Source of the DNA: Lentisphaerota bacterium
Lineage (GTDB): Bacteria; Verrucomicrobiota; Lentisphaeria; Victivallales; UBA1829
Reading direction: 5' to 3'
Assembly (NCBI GenBank): GCA_015061845.1
Contig: SUVT01000001.1
Coordinates: 22,741 to 86,740, forward strand
Length of the DNA stretch: 64,000 nt
Shown here: in pieces, positions 27,001 through 35,837 of the stretch
Numbering within the stretch: position 1 is the first letter of the stretch
Layout: the number at the start of each line of letters is the position of its first letter
Notes under the pieces: model-generated
Told to the model about the DNA's origin: nothing
Seen by the model: only the letters and a program-made list of their open reading frames with translations
Databases searched by the model: none
Translations under genes and position numbers: made by a program

Positions 27001-27352
27001 CGGAAAACAGTCTGAAATCACAGCGGAATTTTCTCAGGCTGTTCCGTTAAGGGTCTATGCAGCATTTGAGAAAGAACAGGAAGCTCCGATCCTGAAAGCA
27101 CCCCGTACCGTCAAAGCCGGGGAAAATGTTCTTCTCTCTTACAAAAACCTTCCTGCCGGACGCACGATCGTGATCCGCGTAACCGCACCCGATGGCAAGG
27201 AAATGATGGGAAGAACCGTGATCACAAGTACAGATCAAAGCAAAGAATACAGCTTCGGGATTCCCTATAATGCTGCAAAAGGCACTTACAAATTCACCGT
27301 CATGGATCATATCACAGGTCTTGCATCTGTAAAGAGTGTAACCATTAAATAA
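24050..27352 (+). CDS. Giant secreted GH42-like glycoside hydrolase (module A)
   Basis: The 1100-residue protein has a signal peptide (MKKLFFTACLLAASLTYA). A Rossmann-like N-terminal domain (VLFFIQPTGARDVVELAQRM) and a beta-sandwich lead to a TIM-barrel-like region with YSLGDENVLS around residue 526, where DEN would place the acid/base Glu as in clan GH-A. FRAFLKKKYGTIAKLNENWN and VGLEGTFG follow. A GATase-like domain near residue 800 (LFLFGIHAMSDKEAEMILDF) resembles the GH42 trimerisation domain, and a C-terminal beta domain ends the protein. It is a distant paralog of the 1159-residue protein at 50964-54443 but lacks that protein's Cys cluster. Substrate unknown; a beta-galactosidase-like activity is only a guess. 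Confidence 0.75.
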   Translation: MKKLFFTACLLAASLTYAKHDGWYVNKLTENYKTPHLTWDKTTPPLKVLFFIQPTGARDVVELAQRMNIKYTPFITNTYYSYTSNSVYRAALSGTSEFEKNEEIRQKAAQDLDVIFIGNAPFTKVPSDIQYQIMLKVHSGTGLVVHVTKLPFKKLTANPIPLPDFLKEVIPPLDQKYLKAYQFGKGRVLMINNPKYMYTPALASSYYATDNRAKAIQENDFVFLTRAMQWAAGKDISTGIVTDKGTWLSAPDGANYRIRDEFNNILATGTVKNGRIDFSNHTDGKYFCDIIVKGKACSVFPFERKSVLGKAKLSVSAEYLRGKAPFKGTFALEKASEKPLTLTLTLTDSPHARIWEKKTIQLPAGEKTVSFEFKNYRMPTEAGFLYATVTDKDGTVIARADKDMYFPSAVLPEYFQTTFGTASSINMANQLVDNLGFGLALGCPDIKGSKQFAQKNLQMVCYLVRIAMGKGPEGNVKLQFLTSQEAKEAAKLKDHSVYNPVLRELWKKQVMRKLDGVIRVSPILYSLGDENVLSVSGGYGASDLPAFRAFLKKKYGTIAKLNENWNRSYQSFDEVPNRDLTVSLKEKNYPEWNDHIEYMERQFADLHHYTADLIKSKDPHAKVGLEGTFGNHNIEMMMEKLDWWGPYTNELEDQVLRSLFPNVPRFVWSGYHGERGMKSPLMSRYILLGSVNGNGWYATATDFNHDILSVDQSPSFNKTFMAELQRLRMGLGRTLVANPMFDSKIGIYWNHISRRSPKVDERCISPETGITPLIRFSNKTGAGFEFVTAKNGKERLPKIKVLFLFGIHAMSDKEAEMILDFVKKGGTVIADFAPARLNENLAVRDHNPLAELFGNQTLQEKNKYVVKAISIPGFKASKALVDPSRPLMQVRTYGKGKAILTNFNFGIVETSADKSTPFTGFVKDLLVKHGAVIPFSQTNQNSLFRVRTGKDFTLFGVYENRDNSNTTIKLPESKYIYESGVGFVGKQSEITAEFSQAVPLRVYAAFEKEQEAPILKAPRTVKAGENVLLSYKNLPAGRTIVIRVTAPDGKEMMGRTVITSTDQSKEYSFGIPYNAAKGTYKFTVMDHITGLASVKSVTIK

Positions 27353-27364
27353 AGGAACAGAAAC

Positions 27365-28447
27365 ATGAAAAAACTTCTCATTTTTGCCGCAGCTGCTGCA
27401 ATGATCGGGCTTTCCGCAGGAGAACCCGCAATAAAACTTACGGAAAAACAGATCAACAGAAAAGGGGTCAAGTTGACCAGAAAATCATGGAAAGTGAATT
27501 TTCATCATTCCACTTTGACCTTCAGCAATACGCTCTCTCCGGAAGGAAAACTCATCACAAGTGCATGGGATGATCTTTTTCTCGGTATCGGTCATGGAAG
27601 TATCAACAATGGCTCCTGGGATGGATGGAACTTCCTCTCTGCCCAGGGGATCAAGTCAAAGCCTTTGCCGGGTGCAGCACCCGCTTCCAAGGTGGATCTC
27701 GTTCGTTATAACGACAGTTCTTCTGTAAATATCAACTGGCAGAATGGACAGTTCCGGATTCTTCAACAGGCAAATACACCTGCATGGCTTTATGTAAAAG
27801 TTACCATTCCCGAAGGAATCAAAGAGGTGACTCTTCGTGTTCGTCCCGGCGGTTCTCATTACAACATCAAAGGCAGGGAACGCTGGATCCGCTACAATGG
27901 AGCAGATTTTGAAAGTAAAGGCTGGAGTGCCAAAGCCTTTATGCCTGCTGCCGGCGTTGACGGCATGACATTTTTCAGCAGAAATTATAATGAAAAATAT
28001 GGAAATCTTCTTGTTTTTGAATCTGCAAAAGTGGAAAAAATCACATATCGCTGTGAAAATCCGATCTACATCTCTTTCTATGCAAAGCCGGGTGTAAAGG
28101 AAATGAATTTTGCGCTCAGTTACTTCAAGAACGAAGATGCTGAAAATGCGATGAAACGCTTCCTTGTGGAACAGCTTCCCACAGCAAAAAAAGCGATGGA
28201 TTCCATTCAGTGGGATAAAGCTCCGGATTTTACCGAGTTCTCCCGTAATGCAGCTCAAGTCAAGACTCTCATCAGTGGAATTCAAGGTTCAAAGAAAGCC
28301 GCGTTTGAAAAGGAATTTGCAGAAATCAATGCAGCTTACGAAACGGCAAAAGCCAAAAATGATGTTCCCGGCTATACAAATGCGCTGGAACGTCTGCGTA
28401 AACTTCAGAAAAATGTCGGATCTGCCGCAATGGATCTCCTGAACTGA
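27365..28447 (+). CDS. Secreted protein of unknown function (module A)
   Basis: The 360-residue protein has a clear signal peptide (MKKLLIFAAAAAMIGLSAGE) and then mostly beta-strand-like sequence to about residue 270, ending in a predicted helical, Lys-rich tail (AAFEKEFAEINAAYETAKAK). I do not recognise a family. It starts 12 bases after the giant hydrolase stop with AAGGAAC upstream and is the last gene of module A before a strong terminator. It could be a lectin-like or lyase-like beta-sandwich acting on the same glycan. The helical tail resembles the tail of the CBM9-like protein in this module, perhaps for anchoring or partner binding. Confidence 0.75.
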   Translation: MKKLLIFAAAAAMIGLSAGEPAIKLTEKQINRKGVKLTRKSWKVNFHHSTLTFSNTLSPEGKLITSAWDDLFLGIGHGSINNGSWDGWNFLSAQGIKSKPLPGAAPASKVDLVRYNDSSSVNINWQNGQFRILQQANTPAWLYVKVTIPEGIKEVTLRVRPGGSHYNIKGRERWIRYNGADFESKGWSAKAFMPAAGVDGMTFFSRNYNEKYGNLLVFESAKVEKITYRCENPIYISFYAKPGVKEMNFALSYFKNEDAENAMKRFLVEQLPTAKKAMDSIQWDKAPDFTEFSRNAAQVKTLISGIQGSKKAAFEKEFAEINAAYETAKAKNDVPGYTNALERLRKLQKNVGSAAMDLLN

Positions 28448-28475
28448 TCCGTTCCAAATATCGGAACTCAGAATG

Positions 28476-28512
28476 AAAAGCCGGATGACAACACGCCATC
28501 CGGCTTTTTTAT
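28476..28512 (+). terminator. Rho-independent terminator of module A
   Basis: AAGCCGGATG pairs with CATCCGGCTT across a 9-base loop, followed directly by a run of six T. It separates module A from the module B regulator. Confidence 0.9.
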
Positions 28513-28610
28513 TGACATTACAGGAAAAATTCATTATGTTCCAACAATCGGATATTCAACTTCTTATGCAAAGATATAAAAAAAATAAGAAAAAAAAATA
28601 TAAAAGGGGA

Positions 28611-28638
28611 TTGACATTTCACCGCTTTATGGTATAAT
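28611..28638 (+). promoter_or_regulatory. Sigma70 promoter of the module B regulator
   Basis: TTGACA and TATAAT are 16 bases apart, preceded by a long A-rich tract. Downstream are two copies of GTATAATCA, and the first continues from the -10 box. Confidence 0.75.
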
Positions 28639-28640
28639 AT

Positions 28641-28667
28641 GTATAATCAGAATAATGTGTATAATCA
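28641..28667 (+). repeat. Direct repeat GTATAATCA, candidate operator
   Basis: Two identical 9-base copies lie 18 bases apart start to start, between the -10 box and the ribosome site of the regulator gene. The spacing, close to two helical turns, fits two subunits binding one DNA face for autoregulation. Alternatively they are extra -10 elements. Confidence 0.45.
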
Positions 28668-28682
28668 CAGGAAGTGGATAAA

Positions 28683-29810
28683 ATGTTGAATTTTCGGATT
28701 GAAAAAAATTCAGACAAGGCGATTTATGCCCAGTTGAAAGATGCCATCAAGACAGCTGTTGCCGATGGAAAGCTGCACCCGATGTCAAAACTCCCGCCTG
28801 TGTCTCAAATAGCAAAAGAAGCCGGTGTCAGTCTGCGGACAGCAGACATGGCACTTCAGGAATTGATCAATGAAGGAGTCTGCTTCCGGAGACCGAAGAA
28901 GGGAACCTTTATTGCCGGGATAGACACTTCACGGAAACAGAAAATTTGCGGGATTCTCGGAACGCTCAATCCTGTTTCCTATCCGTTGCAAACGATTCTG
29001 TATTGCGGGATCATGGAAGCAGCGGCAAGGAACAATTCTCCGGCATTTATGATTCCGCTTCCGGAAGCCGGAAAAGGAGAAACACCGGAAAGTGTGATCC
29101 GCCGCTGTGATCGGGGATTGGAATTTGAGTTGAAAGGAATTTTTGTCATTGATTTACAGCATCATAAAGCAGCTTTAGAACTGGCAAAAAAATTCCCGTC
29201 AAAGCGTTTTATCCTTCTGAACTATCAGGGCGAATTTCTTAAAAATCTTCCGGAAAATGTTGCAGCAGTCATCAATGACGACTTTTTCGGGGCACATCAT
29301 CTTGCAGAATATGTTTTTTCTGAATACAAAGTCAAAACAGCCGTTGTACTTTCCATTGATCTTGATATCAACGATAATACTTATAAAGAGCGTGAAAAAG
29401 GGATCAAAGCCGCTGCCCGCAAGAATGGGGTTCATATGATGAAAACCATACAGCTCCCGCGCATATCCGGCTTTCTGGATAAGCAGGTGACAGCTGCAAA
29501 AGAAGCTGTTCAGGAGCTGCTGAACAAGAAAAACAGACCGGATTTTATTTTTGCCGTAAACGATGCTCTGGCTCATGGAGCAAGTGAAGTGATCAAAGAA
29601 ACCGGTTTGCAAGATGAGATCAATGTCAGCGGATACGACGATCTGCACCCGCTCCGGGACAGTGATATTCCATCAGCGAAAGTTCTTTATACAGAGATGG
29701 GAAAAGTCGGACTTCAAAAGATACTGGATCCCGGAAGTAAGATGCAATGTGTTGTAAAGCTGCTGCCGGAAATCATCAAGCCAGTCAGAAATATCAATTT
29801 AGAGAACTGA
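28683..29810 (+). CDS. GntR-type winged-helix regulator with LacI-type sensor (module B)
   Basis: The protein has 375 residues from the ATG with AGGAAG eight bases upstream; a GTG at 28674 sits within that ribosome site. The winged helix is at residues 1-75 (AIYAQLKDAIKTAVADGKL, KLPPVSQIAKEAGVSLRTAD, RRPKKGTFIAG). A LacI-type sensor follows (ICGILGTLNPVSYPLQTILY, VNDALAHGASEVIKETGLQD, SGYDDLHPLR). It reads in the same direction as the module B hydrolase genes, 200 bases ahead of GH130, and probably controls them. The ligand should be a sugar released by that set of enzymes. Confidence 0.9.
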   Translation: MLNFRIEKNSDKAIYAQLKDAIKTAVADGKLHPMSKLPPVSQIAKEAGVSLRTADMALQELINEGVCFRRPKKGTFIAGIDTSRKQKICGILGTLNPVSYPLQTILYCGIMEAAARNNSPAFMIPLPEAGKGETPESVIRRCDRGLEFELKGIFVIDLQHHKAALELAKKFPSKRFILLNYQGEFLKNLPENVAAVINDDFFGAHHLAEYVFSEYKVKTAVVLSIDLDINDNTYKEREKGIKAAARKNGVHMMKTIQLPRISGFLDKQVTAAKEAVQELLNKKNRPDFIFAVNDALAHGASEVIKETGLQDEINVSGYDDLHPLRDSDIPSAKVLYTEMGKVGLQKILDPGSKMQCVVKLLPEIIKPVRNINLEN

Positions 29811-30010
29811 TTTCCAAAGTCTCTGCAAATATCAGAAAAATCTTGTAGTGTGCTGCAAATGAAGCGGTTCAGGGGATTACTCTTTGAACAGACGCTCCCG
29901 CACTGTCATTTTCAGCCCATCAGCAATCTTTTTCTGCCGATTTTTTCTGGACTTTTTTGGAATTGCTCAAAAGAAATTTCTTATACAAAACATCATAGAA
30001 AGGGAAAAAA

Positions 30011-31075
30011 ATGAGCTTAAAAGTACAACGTTTCAGCGGAAATCCGATTTTGGGTCCGCGTCCGGGGGTCCAGTGGCGCGGAACAGCCAGAAATCCCGGC
30101 GTCGTTTATGACGGAACAAAATTCCACATGGTCTTTACTGCGGACTCCAACCCGGCAGATGGGATCATCCGTCTCGGTTATGCCCACAGTACGGATGGGT
30201 TTCATTTTACAGAACGGGAAGGTGTCTGGATGGATCACTCTTTTGAACCGAAAGATTTTGACCATGCCGGTTGTGAAGATGCCAGAGTGACATTTCTGGA
30301 TGGACGGTATTACATTGCTTATGCGGGGCGTTCGCTGAACGGACGCGATTACGCCAGCGGAACCAGACGCCGCGGACCGAACGGGAACATGAATCCGACA
30401 TGGACAGACAATTTCCGCCGGGTCGGACTGGCTGTCACAGATGATTTTGTCACTTACGAAAAGCTCGGTCCCATCACCAGTGAGCATATCAGTGATGCCA
30501 ATGTGGCACTCTTTCCGGAAAAAATCAATGGAAAATATGCCATGCTTCACCGTCCGACGGCATTTATTCCGTGGATGCTCCCCCTGCACTATCACCCCGG
30601 CTGCATCTGGCTTGCGTTTTCAGATGATCTGACCCACTGGAGCAGCAACAAGCGGGAGATGCCCTGGGATATGATCGACGGGGAAGATGTTATGGATGAA
30701 GTACTTCTGATGGCGCCGGAAAAAGATTGGGAAGTCCTGAAAATCGGTGCTTCCGGAGTTCCGATCCCAACAGATGACGGCTGGCTGATGACCTACCATG
30801 CTGTAGACCGCCAAAGTGTCTACCGGATCGGGCTTGTGCTGTTGGATCGTGAAGATCCCCGGAAAGTGATTGCCCGTACACCGGAACCGATTTTTGAACC
30901 GGCAGACGAATGGGATTTCTCGAAATGGGGTCTCAGCTGTGTGTTCCCCTGTTCCAATGTCGTTGTCGGGGATGAAGTTTTCATGTATTACGGCTGCGGT
31001 GATAACTATGTCAGCCTTGCAACATTCTCACTGAAAGAAGCATTGGCTCACGTCAAGCAGTTCAGAAGATATTGA
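30011..31075 (+). CDS. GH130-like glycoside phosphorylase or hydrolase
   Basis: The 354-residue protein has no signal peptide and is therefore cytoplasmic. The five-bladed beta-propeller pattern shows in FSGNPILGPRPGVQW, RNPGVVYDGTKFHMVFTA, LGYAHSTDGFHF and especially GCEDARVTFLDGRYYIAYAG near residue 88, all as in GH130. Family members split beta-mannosides, often by phosphorolysis to mannose-1-phosphate. Mannose-1-phosphate is also what the GDP-mannose pyrophosphorylase upstream in this window consumes. A GH43- or GH32-like propeller is the alternative but matches less well. It is the first enzyme after the regulator, in the same direction. Confidence 0.82.
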   Translation: MSLKVQRFSGNPILGPRPGVQWRGTARNPGVVYDGTKFHMVFTADSNPADGIIRLGYAHSTDGFHFTEREGVWMDHSFEPKDFDHAGCEDARVTFLDGRYYIAYAGRSLNGRDYASGTRRRGPNGNMNPTWTDNFRRVGLAVTDDFVTYEKLGPITSEHISDANVALFPEKINGKYAMLHRPTAFIPWMLPLHYHPGCIWLAFSDDLTHWSSNKREMPWDMIDGEDVMDEVLLMAPEKDWEVLKIGASGVPIPTDDGWLMTYHAVDRQSVYRIGLVLLDREDPRKVIARTPEPIFEPADEWDFSKWGLSCVFPCSNVVVGDEVFMYYGCGDNYVSLATFSLKEALAHVKQFRRY

Positions 31076-31198
31076 AAAACATTGACTGATTTCCGGGCGG
31101 ACGATCTCAAACTGGCACGATGAAGCGGGATCATCCGAACGGCTGTCAGTTCAAATCCAGAACTTATAAACAAAATGAAAACGAAGGAAGAAAGACTT

Positions 31199-31888
31199 AT
31201 GAATCAATCCAGTTTAACATTCAGGAATGTCAGTAAATCCAGAAATTTCACACTGATCGAATTGCTTGTTGTGATTGCAATTATCGCGATTCTCGCAGGA
31301 ATGTTGTTGCCTGCCCTGAACCAATCCAGAGAAAAGGGACGGGCCGCAAGCTGTACATCCAATCTGAAACAACTCGGTCTGACCAACGCAAGCTATTCTG
31401 CGGATAACAACGATTACATGCCGAACGGACAGGCTCACGGAACCGGTCAGGCGTGGCAGAAACAGATTTATCCTTATCTCAGAACCAAAGGAAGTCCTTA
31501 TAACTTCATGACGGATCCGGTTGTACCGGTCTTTCTCTGTCCCACTGATAAAGCTCCGTGCGGTGGAAGATTCAGTTATTTTTATAATAAATATCTGATG
31601 TATCAAGTTGATAGTGCGTTGAATACCCGCAACACAAAAGTCGGCAGACTCAAGTCTGATGGAATTGCTGCAGCAGATTCCAGGGGTGTGGGAAATTCGC
31701 TGAATGCGGCAGACAATGTTTCCGGATCGATTTATGAAGATGAGCCGGGTAACGGATATCCGTTCCGTCTGGTAAAACGCCACTCCGGTCAGGTAAACAT
31801 TCTTGCCATCGGTGGACATGTTTTCCAGAACAGCGGCACAGAACATAAGTCCGGAACAGTCGATAAAGACTTCTGGAACAGTCATTGA
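31199..31888 (+). CDS. Pseudopilin with altered H-X9-DG box (module B)
   Basis: The protein has 229 residues from the ATG with AAGGAAG eight bases upstream; an in-frame ATG at 31175 lacks a good site. The leader of 16 residues ends in Asn before the [18 protein letters not shown] prepilin motif, then [20 protein letters not shown] and a globular domain. The C-terminal box reads [12 protein letters not shown], so the usual Asp of DG is Gly. Two cysteines in the middle ([12 protein letters not shown]) could form a disulfide. It sits between GH130 and a secreted CBM-like gene, copying the layout of module A. Confidence 0.9.
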   Translation: MNQSSLTFRNVSKSRNFTLIELLVVIAIIAILAGMLLPALNQSREKGRAASCTSNLKQLGLTNASYSADNNDYMPNGQAHGTGQAWQKQIYPYLRTKGSPYNFMTDPVVPVFLCPTDKAPCGGRFSYFYNKYLMYQVDSALNTRNTKVGRLKSDGIAAADSRGVGNSLNAADNVSGSIYEDEPGNGYPFRLVKRHSGQVNILAIGGHVFQNSGTEHKSGTVDKDFWNSH

Positions 31889-31916
31889 TTTCAAGTTAAA
31901 GAGAAGGATGATTTGA

Positions 31917-32486
31917 ATGATGAAAAAACTTTTTATATCATTGGCACTCACAGCAGCGGCTGCTCTTTCAGCTCAGAATGTTTTGCTGAATCCGGATTTT
32001 GAGGAGATCGTTCCTGCAAAATTTACTGCAAAACTGAAAAAGTATATTGATGCTGATGAGGTCCCCAAAGGATGGAGCTTCAATCCACCGTCCAATCCCT
32101 CCAAATTCACTATGGTAACCGATGCAGAAACCTCTCAGAATGGCTCCTGTTATCTCCGTGTTGAACAGAAAGACCCGAAAAAGAACAGTTCCTGTTCCCA
32201 GTGGTGGCGTCCGGTCAAGGGTGGACAGACCTATCGTTTTACCGTTTGGGCAAAGGGAAACGGGAACCTTCTTCTGCAGGTTATTGCTTACGACAGAAAA
32301 ATTAATGTACTCGGTTCGTTTGTGAACAACCGGAAAATGGAAAAGGTTTCCTCCGCTGAAGAGTGGAAGAAATACGAATATACATTCAAGATGCCGGAAA
32401 AGACTTCAAAGGTCGTTGTTCACATAAAAATGAATGGTGTGATTGATCTCGACAATGCATATCTCGGTCCGGCAGAAGCAAAATAA
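31917..32486 (+). CDS. Secreted CBM4/9-like carbohydrate-binding protein (module B)
   Basis: The 189-residue protein has a signal peptide (MKKLFISLALTAAAALSAQ) and then a single jelly-roll domain starting NVLLNPDFEE. It goes on with SCYLRVEQKD, WWRPVKGGQTYRFTVWAKG and YTFKMPEKTSKVVVHIKM and ends in DLDNAYLGP. This order is typical of CBM4/9 or CBM16-like sugar-binding modules, here as a free protein rather than an enzyme appendage. A second ATG directly follows the chosen one. It is 28 bases after the pseudopilin and 21 bases before the large hydrolase gene. A similar free module occurs at 50327-50947. Confidence 0.8.
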   Translation: MMKKLFISLALTAAAALSAQNVLLNPDFEEIVPAKFTAKLKKYIDADEVPKGWSFNPPSNPSKFTMVTDAETSQNGSCYLRVEQKDPKKNSSCSQWWRPVKGGQTYRFTVWAKGNGNLLLQVIAYDRKINVLGSFVNNRKMEKVSSAEEWKKYEYTFKMPEKTSKVVVHIKMNGVIDLDNAYLGPAEAK

Positions 32487-32507
32487 AAAGGAAGGGAAGA
32501 AAAGAAA

Positions 32508-35500
32508 ATGAAAAAATTGCTCAGTTGTCTTCTGGTAGTATTTTTCGGGGTGTTGTGCGCAGCGGCTCCGAGAATCACGATCGGGAAAACAGATAAAAAG
32601 CCTGTGATCGACGGTTCGATCAAGGCTGAAGAGTGGAAGAATGCTGTGGAAATTTCGGGATTATCCTATTTCCTTGGAGGAAAATATCTTCCGTCGGATT
32701 TTGTATTCTATGCAATGTATGATGATCAGAATATCTACCTTGCGGCACGCAGTAGCTGCAAGGGCGGTCAGCCATTTAAAAAACCGGCTGAAAAAGATTT
32801 CTGGAGTAATGATTCTCTTGATATCCGTTTCAGACCTGATTTGAAAGACAGAGGGGAATCTGTTTTTCTGGTAGCAACAGAAGCGATGGGAAGTGTATTT
32901 TACCGGAAAACAAACAAGCTGAAAGATTGGCAACCGTCCGGCATTACTGTAAAAGGAATTTTGCGTGATTCCGGCGAAATCGTGGGCGGGGTGAAAACCT
33001 TTGCCAAAGGGATCTGGGAAGTGGAAATTGCAATTCCGTTCCGTGAACTCGGAATGCAGAAACCGGAAGATGGAAAAGAGATTGGTATTTCCCTGATGAG
33101 AAACTACTCGACCAATTCCAGAATGAAAGATATGCGCTGGTGTTCCTGGAACCGTCACTCTCCGGGTAAAAGATTCGGGGGGCTCGAGGATTACGGACGT
33201 TTGGTTTTCGGCGGAAAAATCCCGGTGTATAAACTTGCTCCGCTTATGGATGATCTGACAGGCGGAGATGTTGCACTGCGCGGAGAAATCCGGAACCCAT
33301 CAGGAAAAAACGTAAAAGTTTCTTCCGGAATGATCGTAACGATCCCTTCCCGGAAAAACAAAGTTGCCCTGAATAAATTTGTCGACAACACGCTGAAAAA
33401 CGGACAGAATATCAAGATCGACAACAAGGGAAAGGTTTATTTGCGCCGTGCGCTGGACCTGCACCTGACCAACCGCATCGTTGCTGATGGAAAAGTTCTG
33501 TATGAAAACACCATTCTGTTTACGACGCTTCCGGCATTTCACTGTGAAATCATTCCGCTTTTCCTGCAGAATAAAATGATTTTGAGTTCCAATGTGAAGA
33601 AACTGGGCGGTCTCTCAAAAGATTTCAAGGTAACAGCATCCATCAAAGCAAAAGCTGACGGAAAAGAGATCAAAGGACTTACACTTTTACCGTATAAAGA
33701 ACCGAAAGTTCTGCGGTGCATGACATCTCTTGCCATGTTCAAGCCCGGACTTCATATCGCAACCATCATGCTTCATGACAAAGGAAAACTGGTTGCTGTT
33801 CAAACCCATGAGTTCAACATTCCTGAAAAACCGGAATGGCTCGGCAATAAACTGGGGATCAGTGATAAAGTCCCGCCGCCGTTCACTCCGGTTACCAGTA
33901 CAAAAGACTCTGTTTCCATGTGGGGAAGAACCTATAAATTCGGAAAGAGCCTCTTCCCGGAACAGATCATCAGTCAGGATGGAGCAGTCATCAGCGGGCC
34001 TATGGAACTGTGTGCTGTGACGGATAAGGGCAAAGTCGTCTGGAAGAATCCGAAACTGACCCGCCGTTATACAAAAGATACGGAAGCCGTGTTCGATTTT
34101 ACGGCAACACATCCGCAGCTGAATCTGAAGGGAACTGTAAAAGTCGAGTATGACGGATTTTCACGGATCGACTTCACCCTGGATCCCAAAAGCAAGGTGA
34201 CACTCAAGCATCTCTCTTTGAAATTCAATACAACTGACAAGAATGCGTACTATGCAAGAGCATTGAGTACCGTGGATTCCATGGGGCTGGCTGCGTATCT
34301 GAAAAAAGATGGAACCGGCGGAGTCCTGAAGCAGAACATCTGGCGATTCTCCGGAAACGGCTGGAAATGGGAAGATGTCTTTATCTACTATCTCTGGGTT
34401 GGCGGCGATGACTCCGGCGTGACACTCATGGTTGAATCTGATGAAGGATTCAATACGGATAAGTATGTTCAGATCACACCGAACGGAGAAACCTGCGATG
34501 TCGTCTGGAACTTCATCAACAAAGATACAAAAATCACTTCTGCCAGGACTTATTCCATGGTACTTCAGGCGACCCCTGTAAAGGCTATGCCGAAACCGGA
34601 AGCATATCGCTTCGGATATTATTTCCCCCTGCCGGAAAAGAACCAGTCTGCTATGAAAGGTACTTATGCAGCAGCGTGTTACTCAAAACTGGCAGCCGGC
34701 TGTGCTTATCCCGGTTTGACTCAATACGGGAAAAAACTAAGCTCCAAGATGTACAATCAGTATAACTTCCGTGTTTTTGCAGACGGTGCTTACAGCTGGG
34801 TGGCAACCGATCTTCCGATCCATCAGGTTTATGGAAAAGAGCTGCAGAATTCCTCCAACTTCAGCATGAATTACGGCGGGAAAAATACTGTTTCCTATTG
34901 CAGAAAAGGTGCATTCACTGATTATCTGTGCTGGATCTACAAAAAACGGTTTGAAGATGGTGCAAGAGGAATGTACCATGACGGAGTGAACCTATCTTTC
35001 TGTAATTCAGAATTCCATGGTTGCGGATATTTGAAAGAAGACGGTACAAGAGGCAAAACAAATAATGTCTTTGCTGTTCATGAAACATTCAAACGGCTTT
35101 ATACCATGCACAAAGAGCTGGCTCCGGACTTCTTCACATTCGTTCATAATTCACCCATTACGCCTATCGGGGGATTTGCTGACGGATGCTGTGAAGGGGA
35201 ATCCTGGACAGAAGATTACAGAAACATGACCACTCATCAGTTCCGAGCCGGTTTTGCGGTTTATAACAGAATGAGTGCGCCGTTCAATCTTTATCCCTTC
35301 GTTTCTTACAGCTGGAGATATAAAAATCTGAAGGCGGTAACAAAAACCTGGGAACTGATTCCGATCTGCTTGAGTTACAACATGTATCCGGCAAGCTCCG
35401 GAATCGGCGGCGGAGAAGATTGTATCGGTTTTGCGAATCTTTATCCGGTCTGGGAAATCATGGATGAATGGTTTACCACCTCCAAACTGTACCGGTTCTG

Positions 35501-35837
35501 GGATAAGGATAATCCGGTCAAAGTGTCCACACCTGACCTGAAAGCAACTGTCTATCTGAAAAAGGATCAGAACAGAGCTTTGGTTCTGATTACCAATATT
35601 GACCGGAAAAAAGTCAATGGAACATTCACCATTGATACCGCAAAATTTTTCGGAAAGAAAGATGGTTATGAAATCCGTGAAATCTTCCCGACAGAATACG
35701 AATACACTACCAAAAAGGGCTTGGTTCTTCTGAAAAAGAAGAGTTCAGCTGTATTAAAGGAAAAACCGGGAACTCCGGTCAAGGCTTCATTTGATAAACG
35801 TGGAGTCCGTTATTTTGAGGTTGTTAAAAAAAAATGA
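32508..35837 (+). CDS. Giant secreted glycoside-hydrolase-like protein with N-terminal CBM9-like domain
   Basis: The 1109-residue protein has a signal peptide (MKKLLSCLLVVFFGVLCAAA). A CBM9-like domain at about residues 25-235 (PVIDGSIKAEEWKNAVEISG, NDSLDIRFRPDL, YSTNSRMKDMRWCSWNRHSP) is followed by beta-sandwich regions. A TIM-barrel-like catalytic region runs from about residue 690 (AYRFGYYFPLPEK, GMYHDGVNLSFCNSEFHGCG, HNSPITPIGGFADGCCEGES). The layout recalls DUF6067/GH123-related proteins, but I cannot fix the family. Its stop overlaps the ATG of the FAD-dependent fusion gene by 4 bases, so the two are made in fixed ratio despite one being exported and the other not. Confidence 0.72.
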   Translation: MKKLLSCLLVVFFGVLCAAAPRITIGKTDKKPVIDGSIKAEEWKNAVEISGLSYFLGGKYLPSDFVFYAMYDDQNIYLAARSSCKGGQPFKKPAEKDFWSNDSLDIRFRPDLKDRGESVFLVATEAMGSVFYRKTNKLKDWQPSGITVKGILRDSGEIVGGVKTFAKGIWEVEIAIPFRELGMQKPEDGKEIGISLMRNYSTNSRMKDMRWCSWNRHSPGKRFGGLEDYGRLVFGGKIPVYKLAPLMDDLTGGDVALRGEIRNPSGKNVKVSSGMIVTIPSRKNKVALNKFVDNTLKNGQNIKIDNKGKVYLRRALDLHLTNRIVADGKVLYENTILFTTLPAFHCEIIPLFLQNKMILSSNVKKLGGLSKDFKVTASIKAKADGKEIKGLTLLPYKEPKVLRCMTSLAMFKPGLHIATIMLHDKGKLVAVQTHEFNIPEKPEWLGNKLGISDKVPPPFTPVTSTKDSVSMWGRTYKFGKSLFPEQIISQDGAVISGPMELCAVTDKGKVVWKNPKLTRRYTKDTEAVFDFTATHPQLNLKGTVKVEYDGFSRIDFTLDPKSKVTLKHLSLKFNTTDKNAYYARALSTVDSMGLAAYLKKDGTGGVLKQNIWRFSGNGWKWEDVFIYYLWVGGDDSGVTLMVESDEGFNTDKYVQITPNGETCDVVWNFINKDTKITSARTYSMVLQATPVKAMPKPEAYRFGYYFPLPEKNQSAMKGTYAAACYSKLAAGCAYPGLTQYGKKLSSKMYNQYNFRVFADGAYSWVATDLPIHQVYGKELQNSSNFSMNYGGKNTVSYCRKGAFTDYLCWIYKKRFEDGARGMYHDGVNLSFCNSEFHGCGYLKEDGTRGKTNNVFAVHETFKRLYTMHKELAPDFFTFVHNSPITPIGGFADGCCEGESWTEDYRNMTTHQFRAGFAVYNRMSAPFNLYPFVSYSWRYKNLKAVTKTWELIPICLSYNMYPASSGIGGGEDCIGFANLYPVWEIMDEWFTTSKLYRFWDKDNPVKVSTPDLKATVYLKKDQNRALVLITNIDRKKVNGTFTIDTAKFFGKKDGYEIREIFPTEYEYTTKKGLVLLKKKSSAVLKEKPGTPVKASFDKRGVRYFEVVKKK

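Noticed and set aside
28641-28667. CRISPR-like short repeat
   Set aside because: Only two 9-base copies, no spacer-repeat series and no cas genes in the window.
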